The notes: generated from the sequence alone by a model not told the origin. DNA of 9,018 nt from Thalassovita sp. (GCA_029212905.1 JARGPB010000037.1:1-9018); one strand, 5' to 3'; shown: positions 1 to 5,558, numbered from the stretch's first letter. A program made the numbers and translations.

Positions 1-631
1 AGTAAATGCTACCAAAGGAGCGGCATCAAACCGCGATAGGTCCAATCGCTCTGGCGCTGGAGGACGCGGTAGAGCGTTGGCTATCAGAGTTCCCCAACTG
101 GCTGACCCGCGCACCCCGGATGCAAACGGACCAAGGATTGCAGGAAGGCTCTGCTTTGTGGGTCGGCACGGCGCCGACGCTCAGAAACGGACCAGAGCCA
201 GAGGAGCTGGAGCAGACCCAGCGTGTCGTCCGCAAATTTGATGCGGCCGCAACAGAGCGCTGGGACGTCTGGGCGAGCAGAGAGTACTTCAGCACGAGAG
301 GAACGCGTTAATTCGTCTTGGTCGAGGAGGTCTGGCCGAGCGTGTGCGCTGGGTTTCGGACGAGGATGGTGACGGAGCTGGATATGACATTTCTAGCTAC
401 GACATGGACGGCCGACAAAGGCTGATCGAGGTCAAAACCACCCGCGGATGGGAGCGCACGCCGTTCCATATCTCTCGGAATGAACTTGAAGTTTCTCGGG
501 AGAAACCGAACGCGTGGTGCCTGATGCGCTTGTGGAATTTCGAGCGAGACCCGAAAGCCTTTGAGTAGCGACCACCGCTGGAGGCGCATGTGTCCTTGAT
601 GCCCACAAGCTATCAGGCGAGTTTCAGCTAG
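1..631 (+). pseudogene. Decayed DUF3883-domain gene, 5' end off the window
   Basis: This is the 3' part of a gene for a DUF3883-type protein, a domain with a restriction-endonuclease-like look found in nuclease and accessory proteins; the function of this copy is unknown. The first readable part (about 52-248) gives ALEDAVERWLSEFPNW and later GTAPTLRNGPEPEELEQ. The reading then moves to the -1 frame near 246-250 and continues RNRALGRLGEQRVLQHERN, WVSDEDGDGAGYDI, RLIEVKTTRGWERTPFHISR and LMRLWNFERDPKAFE, the family core including the E-V-K motif. A TAG at 566-568 interrupts it, yet the same frame continues RPPLEAHVSLMPTSYQASF, the expected C-terminus, to a second TAG at 629-631. The first 50 bases also look damaged: a GIKPR word sits in another frame before a TAG at 37-39. 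No slippery heptamer is seen at the frame change, so I infer a pseudogene and not programmed frameshifting. A sequencing error could explain one lesion but hardly all of them. Confidence 0.8.
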
Positions 632-637
632 GCGCTG

Positions 638-952
638 CTATTTCGCGTCACCAACATTTTCAGCGAAGGCTTTTGCAAAGGCTTCCTGCTTGCCAGCATC
701 TGCTTCGGTCTGGAACGAGGCCTTCCATTCAGCATAGGGCATGCCGTAGTAGATTTCGCGCGCGTCTTCCTTGGACATCTCGATGCCGCGCTCGTTGGCG
801 GCCTCTTGGTACCAGCGCGACAGACAGTTCCGGCAAAACCCGGCCAGATTCATCATGTCGATGTTTTGAACGTCGGTCCGCTTCTCCATCAGGTGCTCGC
901 GCAGAGTGCGAAAGGCGGCGGCTTCGATTTCGAGGCGGGTTTGGTCGTCCAT
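638..952 (-). CDS. DUF1244 family protein
   Basis: A 104-residue protein of the DUF1244 family (Pfam PF06844), a small soluble protein of unknown function widespread in Alphaproteobacteria. The family hallmark is clear: MNLAGFCRNCLSRWY at residues 34-48, with the CxxC-like C-R-N-C, followed by REIYYGMPYAEWK at 65-77. No signal peptide or membrane segment is seen. I start it at the ATG at 952 because GGAGG lies five bases upstream and the protein then begins MDDQTRLEIE as in relatives. In-frame ATGs at 982 and 1015 would extend it, but they lack a Shine-Dalgarno sequence and the latter would overlap the upstream gene. It lies 43 nt downstream of the amidohydrolase gene on the same strand and is probably co-transcribed with it. 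Whether the two cysteines bind metal cannot be told from sequence. Confidence 0.9.
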   Translation of the reverse strand: MDDQTRLEIEAAAFRTLREHLMEKRTDVQNIDMMNLAGFCRNCLSRWYQEAANERGIEMSKEDAREIYYGMPYAEWKASFQTEADAGKQEAFAKAFAENVGDAK

Positions 953-995
953 GGGATCCTCCGGGTTGGTTGCGTCTGCCATAGTACAGTTGTGC

Positions 996-1736
996 TTAGG
1001 GTCCGACATCTTCAAGCGCAGATTGCAGAATGGGGGCCAGGCGGGTAGCCCAGGCCTGCTGTTGCTCTTCGGTTTCGATCAGATCATTGCGCAGTTCGAC
1101 CAGCGTGTTGTGCCGTTGCCAGGCGATGGCGTGACGGGCAACGGCATCGCCGGGCAGGTGGCCGCCGTAGGGTTCATTTTCGCCAACACACAGGTCCGGC
1201 TCGGCCTCAAGCCTGCGGATCAGCGGCTTGGACAAGCGGGCGTCTGCGGCATAAAGAATCCCAATGTGCCAAGGGCGTGGCGCACGCCCCTGCAATTGCC
1301 GGGTAAAGCTGTGGATCGAAAGGATCACCGGGTTCTCGCGTTGGGCGGCCAATTCGGCCAGCGCAGAATGATAGGGCCGATAACAGCGGTTCAGGCGGGT
1401 TTCCAGCTCGGCAGCGTCGGCGTGACGGTTGGCGGGGATGATCGTCCCGTCATACAATTTCATTAGCAGGGTCGGGTCGTCCTCGCCCCGGTTGGGGTCA
1501 ATCACAAGCCGCGAGAAATTGGACAAGATAGCGGGGGCATTCAGGGCCTGGGCCAAAGCTGTCGCAAGCCCCGCCGCGCCCACATCATAGGCAATGTGGC
1601 GGTTCATATCGCCCTGCGCCAGTCCAAGCTGGCCACCATTGACGAAAGGCGGCACGGTATTCGCAGCGTGGTCACATGTGACCAGCCAACGCGAGGGGCG
1701 TTCGGCCCCGATGATCTGATAGGGTTCGTATGTCAT
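996..1736 (-). CDS. N-formylglutamate amidohydrolase family protein
   Basis: A 246-residue predicted cytoplasmic metal-dependent hydrolase of the FGase family (Pfam PF05013). Characterised members (HutG) split N-formyl-L-glutamate into formate and glutamate at the end of one histidine-degradation route. Motifs seen: CDHA at residues 21-24, FSRLVIDPNR at 74-83, HSF at 142-144, GENEPY at 185-190 and ELRNDL at 214-219. The His, Asp and Glu residues in these are the likely metal and substrate ligands. No other hut gene is nearby, so the true substrate is open and I give no gene symbol. The ATG at 1736 is chosen; a TTG directly before it (1739) is also possible, since AAGGA lies 12 nt from the ATG and 9 nt from the TTG. 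It is divergent from pyk and heads a two-gene unit with the DUF1244 gene. Confidence 0.88.
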   Translation of the reverse strand: MTYEPYQIIGAERPSRWLVTCDHAANTVPPFVNGGQLGLAQGDMNRHIAYDVGAAGLATALAQALNAPAILSNFSRLVIDPNRGEDDPTLLMKLYDGTIIPANRHADAAELETRLNRCYRPYHSALAELAAQRENPVILSIHSFTRQLQGRAPRPWHIGILYAADARLSKPLIRRLEAEPDLCVGENEPYGGHLPGDAVARHAIAWQRHNTLVELRNDLIETEEQQQAWATRLAPILQSALEDVGP

Positions 1737-1789
1737 CAAAAATTCACGTCCTTTGCAGACCGTCTAAGACAGTTTCAAAGGAAATGGAA

Positions 1790-1817
1790 TTGTCCCCGCT
1801 GAGGCAAGCGCTATAAG
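1790..1817 (+). promoter_or_regulatory. Predicted sigma70-type promoter of pyk
   Basis: A -35-like TTGTCC (1790-1795) and a -10-like TATAAG (1812-1817) are separated by 16 bp. They stand about 57 bp before the pyk start codon and place the transcription start near 1824. This is the best such pair in the spacer between pyk and the divergent amidohydrolase gene. It is assigned by eye from motif spacing only. Confidence 0.5.
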
Positions 1818-1829
1818 TTAGCGGTAACA
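1816..1829. promoter_or_regulatory. Operator-like palindrome at the pyk start site
   Basis: The sequence AGTTAGCGGTAACA has inverted half-sites GTTA and TAAC around a CG-containing centre, the general form of operators bound by LacI-family regulators. It abuts the predicted -10 box and covers the predicted transcription start, a typical repressor position. Central carbon genes of Rhodobacteraceae are known to be controlled by a LacI-family regulator (CceR), so control of pyk by such a protein is a reasonable inference. The regulator is not encoded in the window. Confidence 0.4.
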
Positions 1830-1838
1830 GAATTAATT

Positions 1839-1852
1839 GCGCAGATCTGCGC
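1839..1852. repeat. Perfect 14-bp palindrome in the pyk 5' leader
   Basis: GCGCAGATCTGCGC is fully self-complementary and lies in the predicted untranslated leader of pyk, 21 bp before its ATG. It directly follows a second palindrome, AATTAATT (1831-1838). It could be a protein-binding site, or it could fold as a short RNA hairpin close to the ribosome binding site. Its role is unknown. Confidence 0.4.
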
Positions 1853-1873
1853 CAGGAAACGGATGGACGAAAG

Positions 1874-3319
1874 ATGAGACGGCACCGCAATGTGAAGATC
1901 GTGGCGACACTGGGGCCCGCCTCGGATAGTTACGACATGATCCGCAAGCTGCACGAGGCCGGGGCGGACGTGTTCCGCCTGAACATGAGCCACGGCAGCC
2001 ACGACGAAATCCGCGAACGCCACGCGATCATTCGCCAGATCGAAGAAGACCTGAACAGCCCCATCAGTATTCTGGCGGATTTGCAGGGGCCAAAGCTGCG
2101 GGTCGGTGTTTTCGCCAATGGTTCGGAAGAGTTGGTTGAGGGCAAAGCGTTCCGTCTGGATCTGGATCCGGCCGAAGGCGATGTGACTCGTGTGTGCCTC
2201 CCTCATCCCGAAATTTTTGCTGCGTTGGAGGCAGGCGCAAATTTGCTGGTTAATGACGGCAAAATCCAGCTGAAGGTGCTGGAGTGCGGCGCTGACTTTG
2301 CCAATTGCGAGGTTGTAACGGGCGGTACCATTTCGAACCGCAAGGGCGTGAATGTGCCGGATGTGATCCTGCCTCTGGCGGCGTTGTCGGACAAGGATCG
2401 TGCTGATCTGGAATTTGTCTGCGATTTGGGTGTGGACTGGCTGGCGCTCAGCTTTGTCCAGCGTCCCGAAGATGTGCACGAAGCCCGCGCCTTGGCGGGG
2501 GATCGCGCGGCGATTTTGTCCAAGATCGAGAAACCCTCGGCAGTGACCTATTTTGACGACATTCTCGCGGTCAGTGACGGGATCATGGTTGCACGCGGTG
2601 ATCTGGGTGTCGAACTGCCCATCAGCGCCGTCCCCCCGATCCAGAAGCGCCTGATCCGCAAGTGCCGTGCTGCTGGAAAGCCCGTGATCGTGGCGACTCA
2701 GATGCTGGAATCCATGATCGAAAGCCCGATGCCGACGCGGGCCGAGGTGTCTGATGTCGCAACTGCGATCTACGAAGGCACGGATGCGATTATGCTCAGC
2801 GCTGAGTCCGCCGCCGGGCAGTACCCGATTGAAGCCGTCACAACGATGAATGATGTCGCAGTCGAGGTCGAGAGTGACCCGACTTATACCGACATTATCG
2901 AAGCCTCGCGTCACGCCGATCGCAGCTCGGTCGCCGAAGGTATTGTCGCCGCCGCACGCGAGATTGCCGAGACCACGGAAATCAAGGCCATCTGCTGTTA
3001 TACTCAGTCCGGCACCACGGCGTTGCTGACAGCACGCGAGCGGCCGCGTGTGCCAATTATCGCCATGACTTCGGTTCGGAAAACAGCGCAGCGTCTTGCG
3101 CTAAGCTGGGGCACCAATTGCGTCATGACCGGCGAGGTGGAGCGGTTTAAACAGGCCGTTGTGAATGCGGCTCATGCGGCGCGCACGCAGGGGTTTGCTA
3201 CCGAAGAAGACCAGATCCTGGTGATCGCGGGCGTGCCCTTTAATCAGCCGGGCACAACGAACATCCTACGGGTCGCCCCCTGCGCAGAACGTTTGATTTA
3301 CGCCTCTGACCCAGAGTAA
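1874..3319 (+). CDS. pyk: Pyruvate kinase
   Basis: Converts phosphoenolpyruvate and ADP to pyruvate and ATP, the last step of glycolysis and of the Entner-Doudoroff route, in the cytoplasm. The protein is 481 residues, the usual bacterial length. Seen in order: KIVATLGP at 8-15, RLNMSHG at 35-41, ADLQGPKLR at 68-76, the small B domain about 75-160, and the active-site signature ILSKIEK at 214-220, with catalytic Lys217 and metal ligand Glu219. Then come ARGDLGVELP at 240-249 with Asp243, ATQMLESM at 274-281 and the MLSAESAAGQYP block at 307-318. The C-terminal allosteric-type domain (about 345-475) contains YTQSGTTALL. No catalytic residue appears lost. The start is supported by GGA six bases upstream. 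The gene is divergent from the amidohydrolase unit and leads into the small membrane protein gene 28 nt downstream. Its promoter carries an operator-like palindrome. Confidence 0.97.
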   Translation: MRRHRNVKIVATLGPASDSYDMIRKLHEAGADVFRLNMSHGSHDEIRERHAIIRQIEEDLNSPISILADLQGPKLRVGVFANGSEELVEGKAFRLDLDPAEGDVTRVCLPHPEIFAALEAGANLLVNDGKIQLKVLECGADFANCEVVTGGTISNRKGVNVPDVILPLAALSDKDRADLEFVCDLGVDWLALSFVQRPEDVHEARALAGDRAAILSKIEKPSAVTYFDDILAVSDGIMVARGDLGVELPISAVPPIQKRLIRKCRAAGKPVIVATQMLESMIESPMPTRAEVSDVATAIYEGTDAIMLSAESAAGQYPIEAVTTMNDVAVEVESDPTYTDIIEASRHADRSSVAEGIVAAAREIAETTEIKAICCYTQSGTTALLTARERPRVPIIAMTSVRKTAQRLALSWGTNCVMTGEVERFKQAVVNAAHAARTQGFATEEDQILVIAGVPFNQPGTTNILRVAPCAERLIYASDPE

Positions 3320-3347
3320 CCTATCCCTTGTGGTTAGGAGTATGAGT

Positions 3348-3569
3348 ATGGATCCGGATACTGTGTTCGTCATGGGCTTGTTTATTGCCGTGTTTTCGGT
3401 GCCGTCGATGGTGTCGGCCTGGAGCGACGGGCATGTGCCACGGCTTGCTTCGGTGGTGGCGATTTTGGGGGGTATCATGATGGTCTGGGCGCATTCGCAG
3501 CAGATTGGTGGCTACAGCTTTGATGAAATCCCTGACCTGATCGTCAAAGTGATTGGCAAATTCATCTGA
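3348..3569 (+). CDS. Small two-helix membrane protein, function unknown
   Basis: A 73-residue protein with two hydrophobic segments, about residues 6-24 (VFVMGLFIAVFSVPSMVSA) and 33-49 (LASVVAILGGIMMVWAH). They are joined by a short polar turn, SDGHVPR. A tail, GGYSFDEIPDLIVKVIGKF, could form an amphipathic helix. It is probably an inner-membrane protein with no catalytic motif that I can see. The ATG at 3348 is preferred because AGGAG (3336-3340) lies seven bases upstream; the ATG at 3342 is only one base from it. It sits 28 nt after pyk, so the two are probably co-transcribed, and it is followed at once by an inverted repeat that may end that transcript. The sequence resembles small conserved hypotheticals of Rhodobacteraceae, but I know no function. 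Confidence 0.75.
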   Translation: MDPDTVFVMGLFIAVFSVPSMVSAWSDGHVPRLASVVAILGGIMMVWAHSQQIGGYSFDEIPDLIVKVIGKFI

Positions 3570-3580
3570 TTTAGTCTTGC

Positions 3581-3618
3581 CAGACAGGGGGATTGCCAGT
3601 ATTGGACCCCCCTGTCTG
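3581..3618 (+). terminator. Strong hairpin after the pyk unit, possible terminator or leader element
   Basis: CAGACAGGGGG (3581-3591) pairs perfectly over 11 bp with CCCCCTGTCTG (3608-3618). The 16-nt loop can form a small inner CCA/TGG helix. It stands 12 nt after the small membrane protein gene. No T-run follows, so it is an atypical intrinsic terminator and may instead belong to the rpmI leader. A -35/-10-like pair, TTGCCA (3577-3582) and TATTGG (3600-3605) with 17 bp between, overlaps it and could be the rpmI promoter. Confidence 0.5.
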
Positions 3619-3650
3619 CGCGACCGGCCTAAGAGGCATGCCGAGTCGCG
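3619..3650 (+). promoter_or_regulatory. Hairpin in the rpmI leader
   Basis: CGCGAC (3619-3624) pairs with GTCGCG (3645-3650), and CGGC (3625-3628) with GCCG (3640-3643). One A is bulged and the loop is 11 nt. An alternative inner pairing is GCCT with AGGC (3627-3630 with 3634-3637). It begins directly after the preceding hairpin and ends 19 nt before the Shine-Dalgarno sequence of rpmI. It is a candidate cis-acting RNA structure, possibly for autogenous control by L20 as known for rpmI-rplT leaders in other bacteria. That link is inference from position only. Confidence 0.4.
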
Positions 3651-3665
3651 TTGTAACCGTTACAA
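3651..3665. promoter_or_regulatory. 15-bp palindrome just before the rpmI ribosome binding site
   Basis: TTGTAAC and GTTACAA are perfect inverted copies around a single central C. The element ends four bases before the AAGGAG of rpmI. The one-base centre makes a tight RNA hairpin unlikely without opening inner pairs, so a DNA operator is as plausible as an RNA element. Confidence 0.35.
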
Positions 3666-3681
3666 AGACAAGGAGACGGAA

Positions 3682-3882
3682 ATGCCCAAGATGAAGACCA
3701 AGTCGAGCGCCAAAAAGCGCTTTAAGGTGACCGCGACCGGTAAGGTCATGGGGGGTCAGGCCGGCAAACGCCACGGCATGATCAAACGCACCAGAAAATT
3801 CATTCGCGATGCTCGCGGTACCACCACGCTGTCCGCACCGGACGCAAAGATCGTCAAGGGCTTCATGCCCTACGACCGCTGA
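3682..3882 (+). CDS. rpmI: 50S ribosomal protein L35
   Basis: A 66-residue basic protein of the large ribosomal subunit. MPKMKTKSSAKKRFKVTATG at the N-terminus and the rest, with KRHGMIKRTRKFIRDARG and the ending GFMPYDR, match bacterial L35, which is normally about 65 residues. The ATG at 3682 has AAGGAG (3670-3675) six bases upstream. An in-frame reading further upstream runs through the structured leader and does not resemble L35. rplT follows after 17 nt, the standard rpmI-rplT pair. infC, the usual first gene of this operon in many bacteria, is not upstream here; pyk and a small membrane protein gene are. Confidence 0.98.
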   Translation: MPKMKTKSSAKKRFKVTATGKVMGGQAGKRHGMIKRTRKFIRDARGTTTLSAPDAKIVKGFMPYDR

Positions 3883-3899
3883 TAAGAGGAGATTGATCA

Positions 3900-4262
3900 A
3901 TGTCCCGCGTCAAAGGTGGAACCACGACTCACGCCCGTCACAAGAAAGTCATCAAGGCCGCAAAAGGCTATTATGGCCGCCGCAAGAATACCTTCAAGGT
4001 AGCTCGTCAGGCAGTTGACAAGGCAAACCAATACGCAACTCGTGACCGTAAGAACCGCAAGCGCAATTTCCGTGCGCTGTGGATCCAGCGGATCAACGCA
4101 GCTGTGCGTGCACACGACGAATCGCTGACATACTCGCGCTTCATCAACGGCCTGTCGCTGGCCGGTGTCGAAGTGGACCGTAAGGTCCTGGCCGATCTGG
4201 CCGTGCACGAGCCCGCAGCATTCGAAGCCATCGTCGAAAAGGCGAAGGCCGCGCTCGCGTAA
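3900..4262 (+). CDS. rplT: 50S ribosomal protein L20
   Basis: A 120-residue L20, an early assembly protein of the large subunit that binds 23S rRNA. In several bacteria it also represses its own operon. The basic N-terminal extension with RVKGGTTTHARHKKVIKAAK and GYYGRRKNTFKVARQAV, then RDRKNRKRNFRALWIQRINA at about 48-67, and SRFINGLSLAGVEVDRKVLA at about 79-98, are diagnostic. Length is normal. A purine-rich AGAGGAG stands just before the ATG. It is the second gene after rpmI and is followed 23 nt later by a strong hairpin that probably ends the transcript. Confidence 0.98.
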   Translation: MSRVKGGTTTHARHKKVIKAAKGYYGRRKNTFKVARQAVDKANQYATRDRKNRKRNFRALWIQRINAAVRAHDESLTYSRFINGLSLAGVEVDRKVLADLAVHEPAAFEAIVEKAKAALA

Positions 4263-4285
4263 ACCCAACCTGGGTGACACATTAG

Positions 4286-4318
4286 GAAGCCGCGGACCTT
4301 TTGGGGTCTCGCGGCTTC
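4286..4318 (+). terminator. Probable rho-independent terminator after rplT
   Basis: GAAGCCGCG (4286-4294) pairs with CGCGGCTTC (4310-4318), extended by GACC (4295-4298) with GGTC (4305-4308). One T is bulged and the loop is six bases (TTTTGG). The stem is about 13 bp and is followed by a short T-containing tail, TTGCGTTTT. Because pheS starts only 55 nt later, it could also act as an attenuator for pheS. Confidence 0.75.
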
Positions 4319-4325
4319 TTGCGTT

Positions 4326-4355
4326 TTGGGCCTGTGCTGGGTAGCAGGGTCCCAA
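4326..4355 (+). promoter_or_regulatory. Imperfect hairpin in the pheS leader
   Basis: TTGGGCCTGTGCT (4326-4338) faces AGCAGGGTCCCAA (4343-4355) across a GGGT loop. Eleven of 13 positions pair (one is G-U), with two mismatches. It lies between the rplT terminator and the Shine-Dalgarno GGAGG of pheS (4363-4367). A weak promoter-like pair, TTGCGT (4319-4324) and TAGCAG (4342-4347) with 17 bp between, overlaps it. Role unknown. Confidence 0.3.
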
Positions 4356-4372
4356 CGGAATTGGAGGGTCGG

Positions 4373-5443
4373 ATGGACGATCTGAGAGACAAGTATCTGG
4401 CGGTCATCGCAAGCGCCGCTGACGAGGCCGCGCTGGAGGATATTCGCCTGCAAGCGGTGGGTAAAAAGGGCGAAGTCGCCCTGAAAATGCGCGAGCTGGG
4501 CAAGATGACCCCAGAAGAGCGCCAGATCATGGGCCCCAAGCTGAACGCGCTCAAGGACGAGATCAACTCGGCGCTGGCGGGCAAAAAGGCCGCGCTGGCC
4601 GATGCCGCGTTGGACGAACGCCTGCGGACCGAATGGCTGGACGTGACATTGCCCGGTCGTCCGCGTCGCCAAGGCTCGATCCATCCGGTTAGCCAGGTCA
4701 CCGAGGAAGTCACCGCAATTTTTGCCGACATGGGGTTCGCCGTTGCCGAAGGGCCGCGCGTGGATACCGATTGGTACAATTTCGATGCGTTGAACATCCC
4801 CAGTCACCACCCTGCTCGGGCGGAAATGGACACGTTCTATATGCACCGCGCCGAGGGCGACGACCGTCCTCCGCATGTGCTGCGCACCCACACCAGTCCT
4901 GTACAGATCCGCACGATGGAGGCCCAGGGCGCGCCCATCCGCATCATCTGTCCGGGTGGCGTGTATCGCTGCGATTATGACCAGACCCACACGCCCATGT
5001 TCCATCAGGTCGAAGGTCTGGCGATCGACAAAGACATCTCGATGGCGAACCTGAAATGGGTGCTCGAGGAATTCTTCTCGGCCTTCTTCGGGACGGATGT
5101 GAAAACCCGCTTCCGCGCCTCGCATTTCCCGTTCACTGAACCATCGGCCGAGGTGGATATTCAGTGCCGCTGGGAAAACGGATCGGTCAAGGTCGGCGAA
5201 GGCGATGATTGGCTTGAGGTTCTGGGTTCTGGCATGGTGCACCCCAAGGTTCTGGCCGCCGGTGGCATCGACCCCGAGGTCTATCAGGGCTTTGCCTTTG
5301 GCATCGGGATCGACCGTCTGGCCATGCTGAAATACGGCATCCCCGACCTACGCGCCTTCTTTGACAGCGACCTGCGCTGGCTGCGCCACTATGGCTTTGC
5401 CTCGCTGGACCAGCCCACCCTGCACGGGGGCCTGTCGCGGTGA
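4373..5443 (+). CDS. pheS: Phenylalanyl-tRNA synthetase alpha subunit
   Basis: Catalytic subunit of the alpha2-beta2 class II enzyme that charges tRNA-Phe. The protein is 356 residues, a usual alphaproteobacterial length. The N-terminal coiled-coil arm (about 1-90) that contacts tRNA is rich in charged helices. The catalytic core follows, with HHPARAEMDTFYM at 145-157, LRTHTSPVQIRTM at 170-182 and the motif 2 region GVYRCDYDQTHTPMFHQVEG at 196-215. Then come HFPFTEPSAEVDI at 251-263, LEVLGSGMVHPKVL at 281-294 and the motif 3 region GFAFGIGIDRLAML at 306-319. Ala308 in FAFG is the usual residue that shapes the phenylalanine pocket. The ATG at 4373 is preceded by GGAGG; an upstream in-frame TTG would start inside the terminator. 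pheT lies 115 nt downstream. Confidence 0.98.
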   Translation: MDDLRDKYLAVIASAADEAALEDIRLQAVGKKGEVALKMRELGKMTPEERQIMGPKLNALKDEINSALAGKKAALADAALDERLRTEWLDVTLPGRPRRQGSIHPVSQVTEEVTAIFADMGFAVAEGPRVDTDWYNFDALNIPSHHPARAEMDTFYMHRAEGDDRPPHVLRTHTSPVQIRTMEAQGAPIRIICPGGVYRCDYDQTHTPMFHQVEGLAIDKDISMANLKWVLEEFFSAFFGTDVKTRFRASHFPFTEPSAEVDIQCRWENGSVKVGEGDDWLEVLGSGMVHPKVLAAGGIDPEVYQGFAFGIGIDRLAMLKYGIPDLRAFFDSDLRWLRHYGFASLDQPTLHGGLSR

Positions 5444-5504
5444 TGATTTCGGCAAGCCCGCGCGTGGCGTCAGCCGCGCACCCACCCTGGGCCGGGCGCT
5501 CTGC

Positions 5505-5531
5505 TTGTGACATTGCCTTGAACGCTATTCT
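5505..5531 (+). promoter_or_regulatory. Possible promoter for pheT
   Basis: TTGTGA (5505-5510) and TATTCT (5526-5531) are spaced by 15 bp, short of ideal, and lie 28 bp before the pheT start codon in a 115-nt gap that is otherwise non-coding. The gap also holds a small GC-rich hairpin (5462-5468 with 5473-5479, loop GTCA). A weak, motif-only assignment. Confidence 0.22.
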
Positions 5532-5558
5532 GAATTCTCTCCACAAGGAGACTGACAC

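Noticed and set aside
240..256. Programmed -1 frameshift in the DUF3883 gene
   Set aside because: No slippery heptamer or clear downstream structure is seen, and the gene has further lesions, so decay is the simpler explanation.
344..568. A separate 74-residue gene
   Set aside because: Its sequence is the middle of a DUF3883 domain that continues in the same frame upstream to 242 and past the stop at 566-568, so it is part of the pseudogene.
953..1015. Longer N-terminus for the DUF1244 protein
   Set aside because: The upstream ATGs lack ribosome binding sites and the extra residues do not resemble the family, while the ATG at 952 has GGAGG at good spacing.
1811..2914. Long antisense reading frame of 367 codons opposite pyk
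   Set aside because: It lies wholly opposite an unmistakable pyruvate kinase, has low-complexity His/Arg/Gln-rich composition typical of a GC-rich shadow frame, and has no recognisable motif.
4301..4372. Upstream in-frame TTG start for pheS
   Set aside because: It would start inside the loop of the rplT terminator and has no ribosome binding site; the ATG at 4373 has one and gives the normal N-terminus.
4007..5242. Antisense reading frame of 411 codons opposite rplT and pheS
   Set aside because: It is a shadow of two clear genes; the composition is that of a complement strand and no domain is visible.
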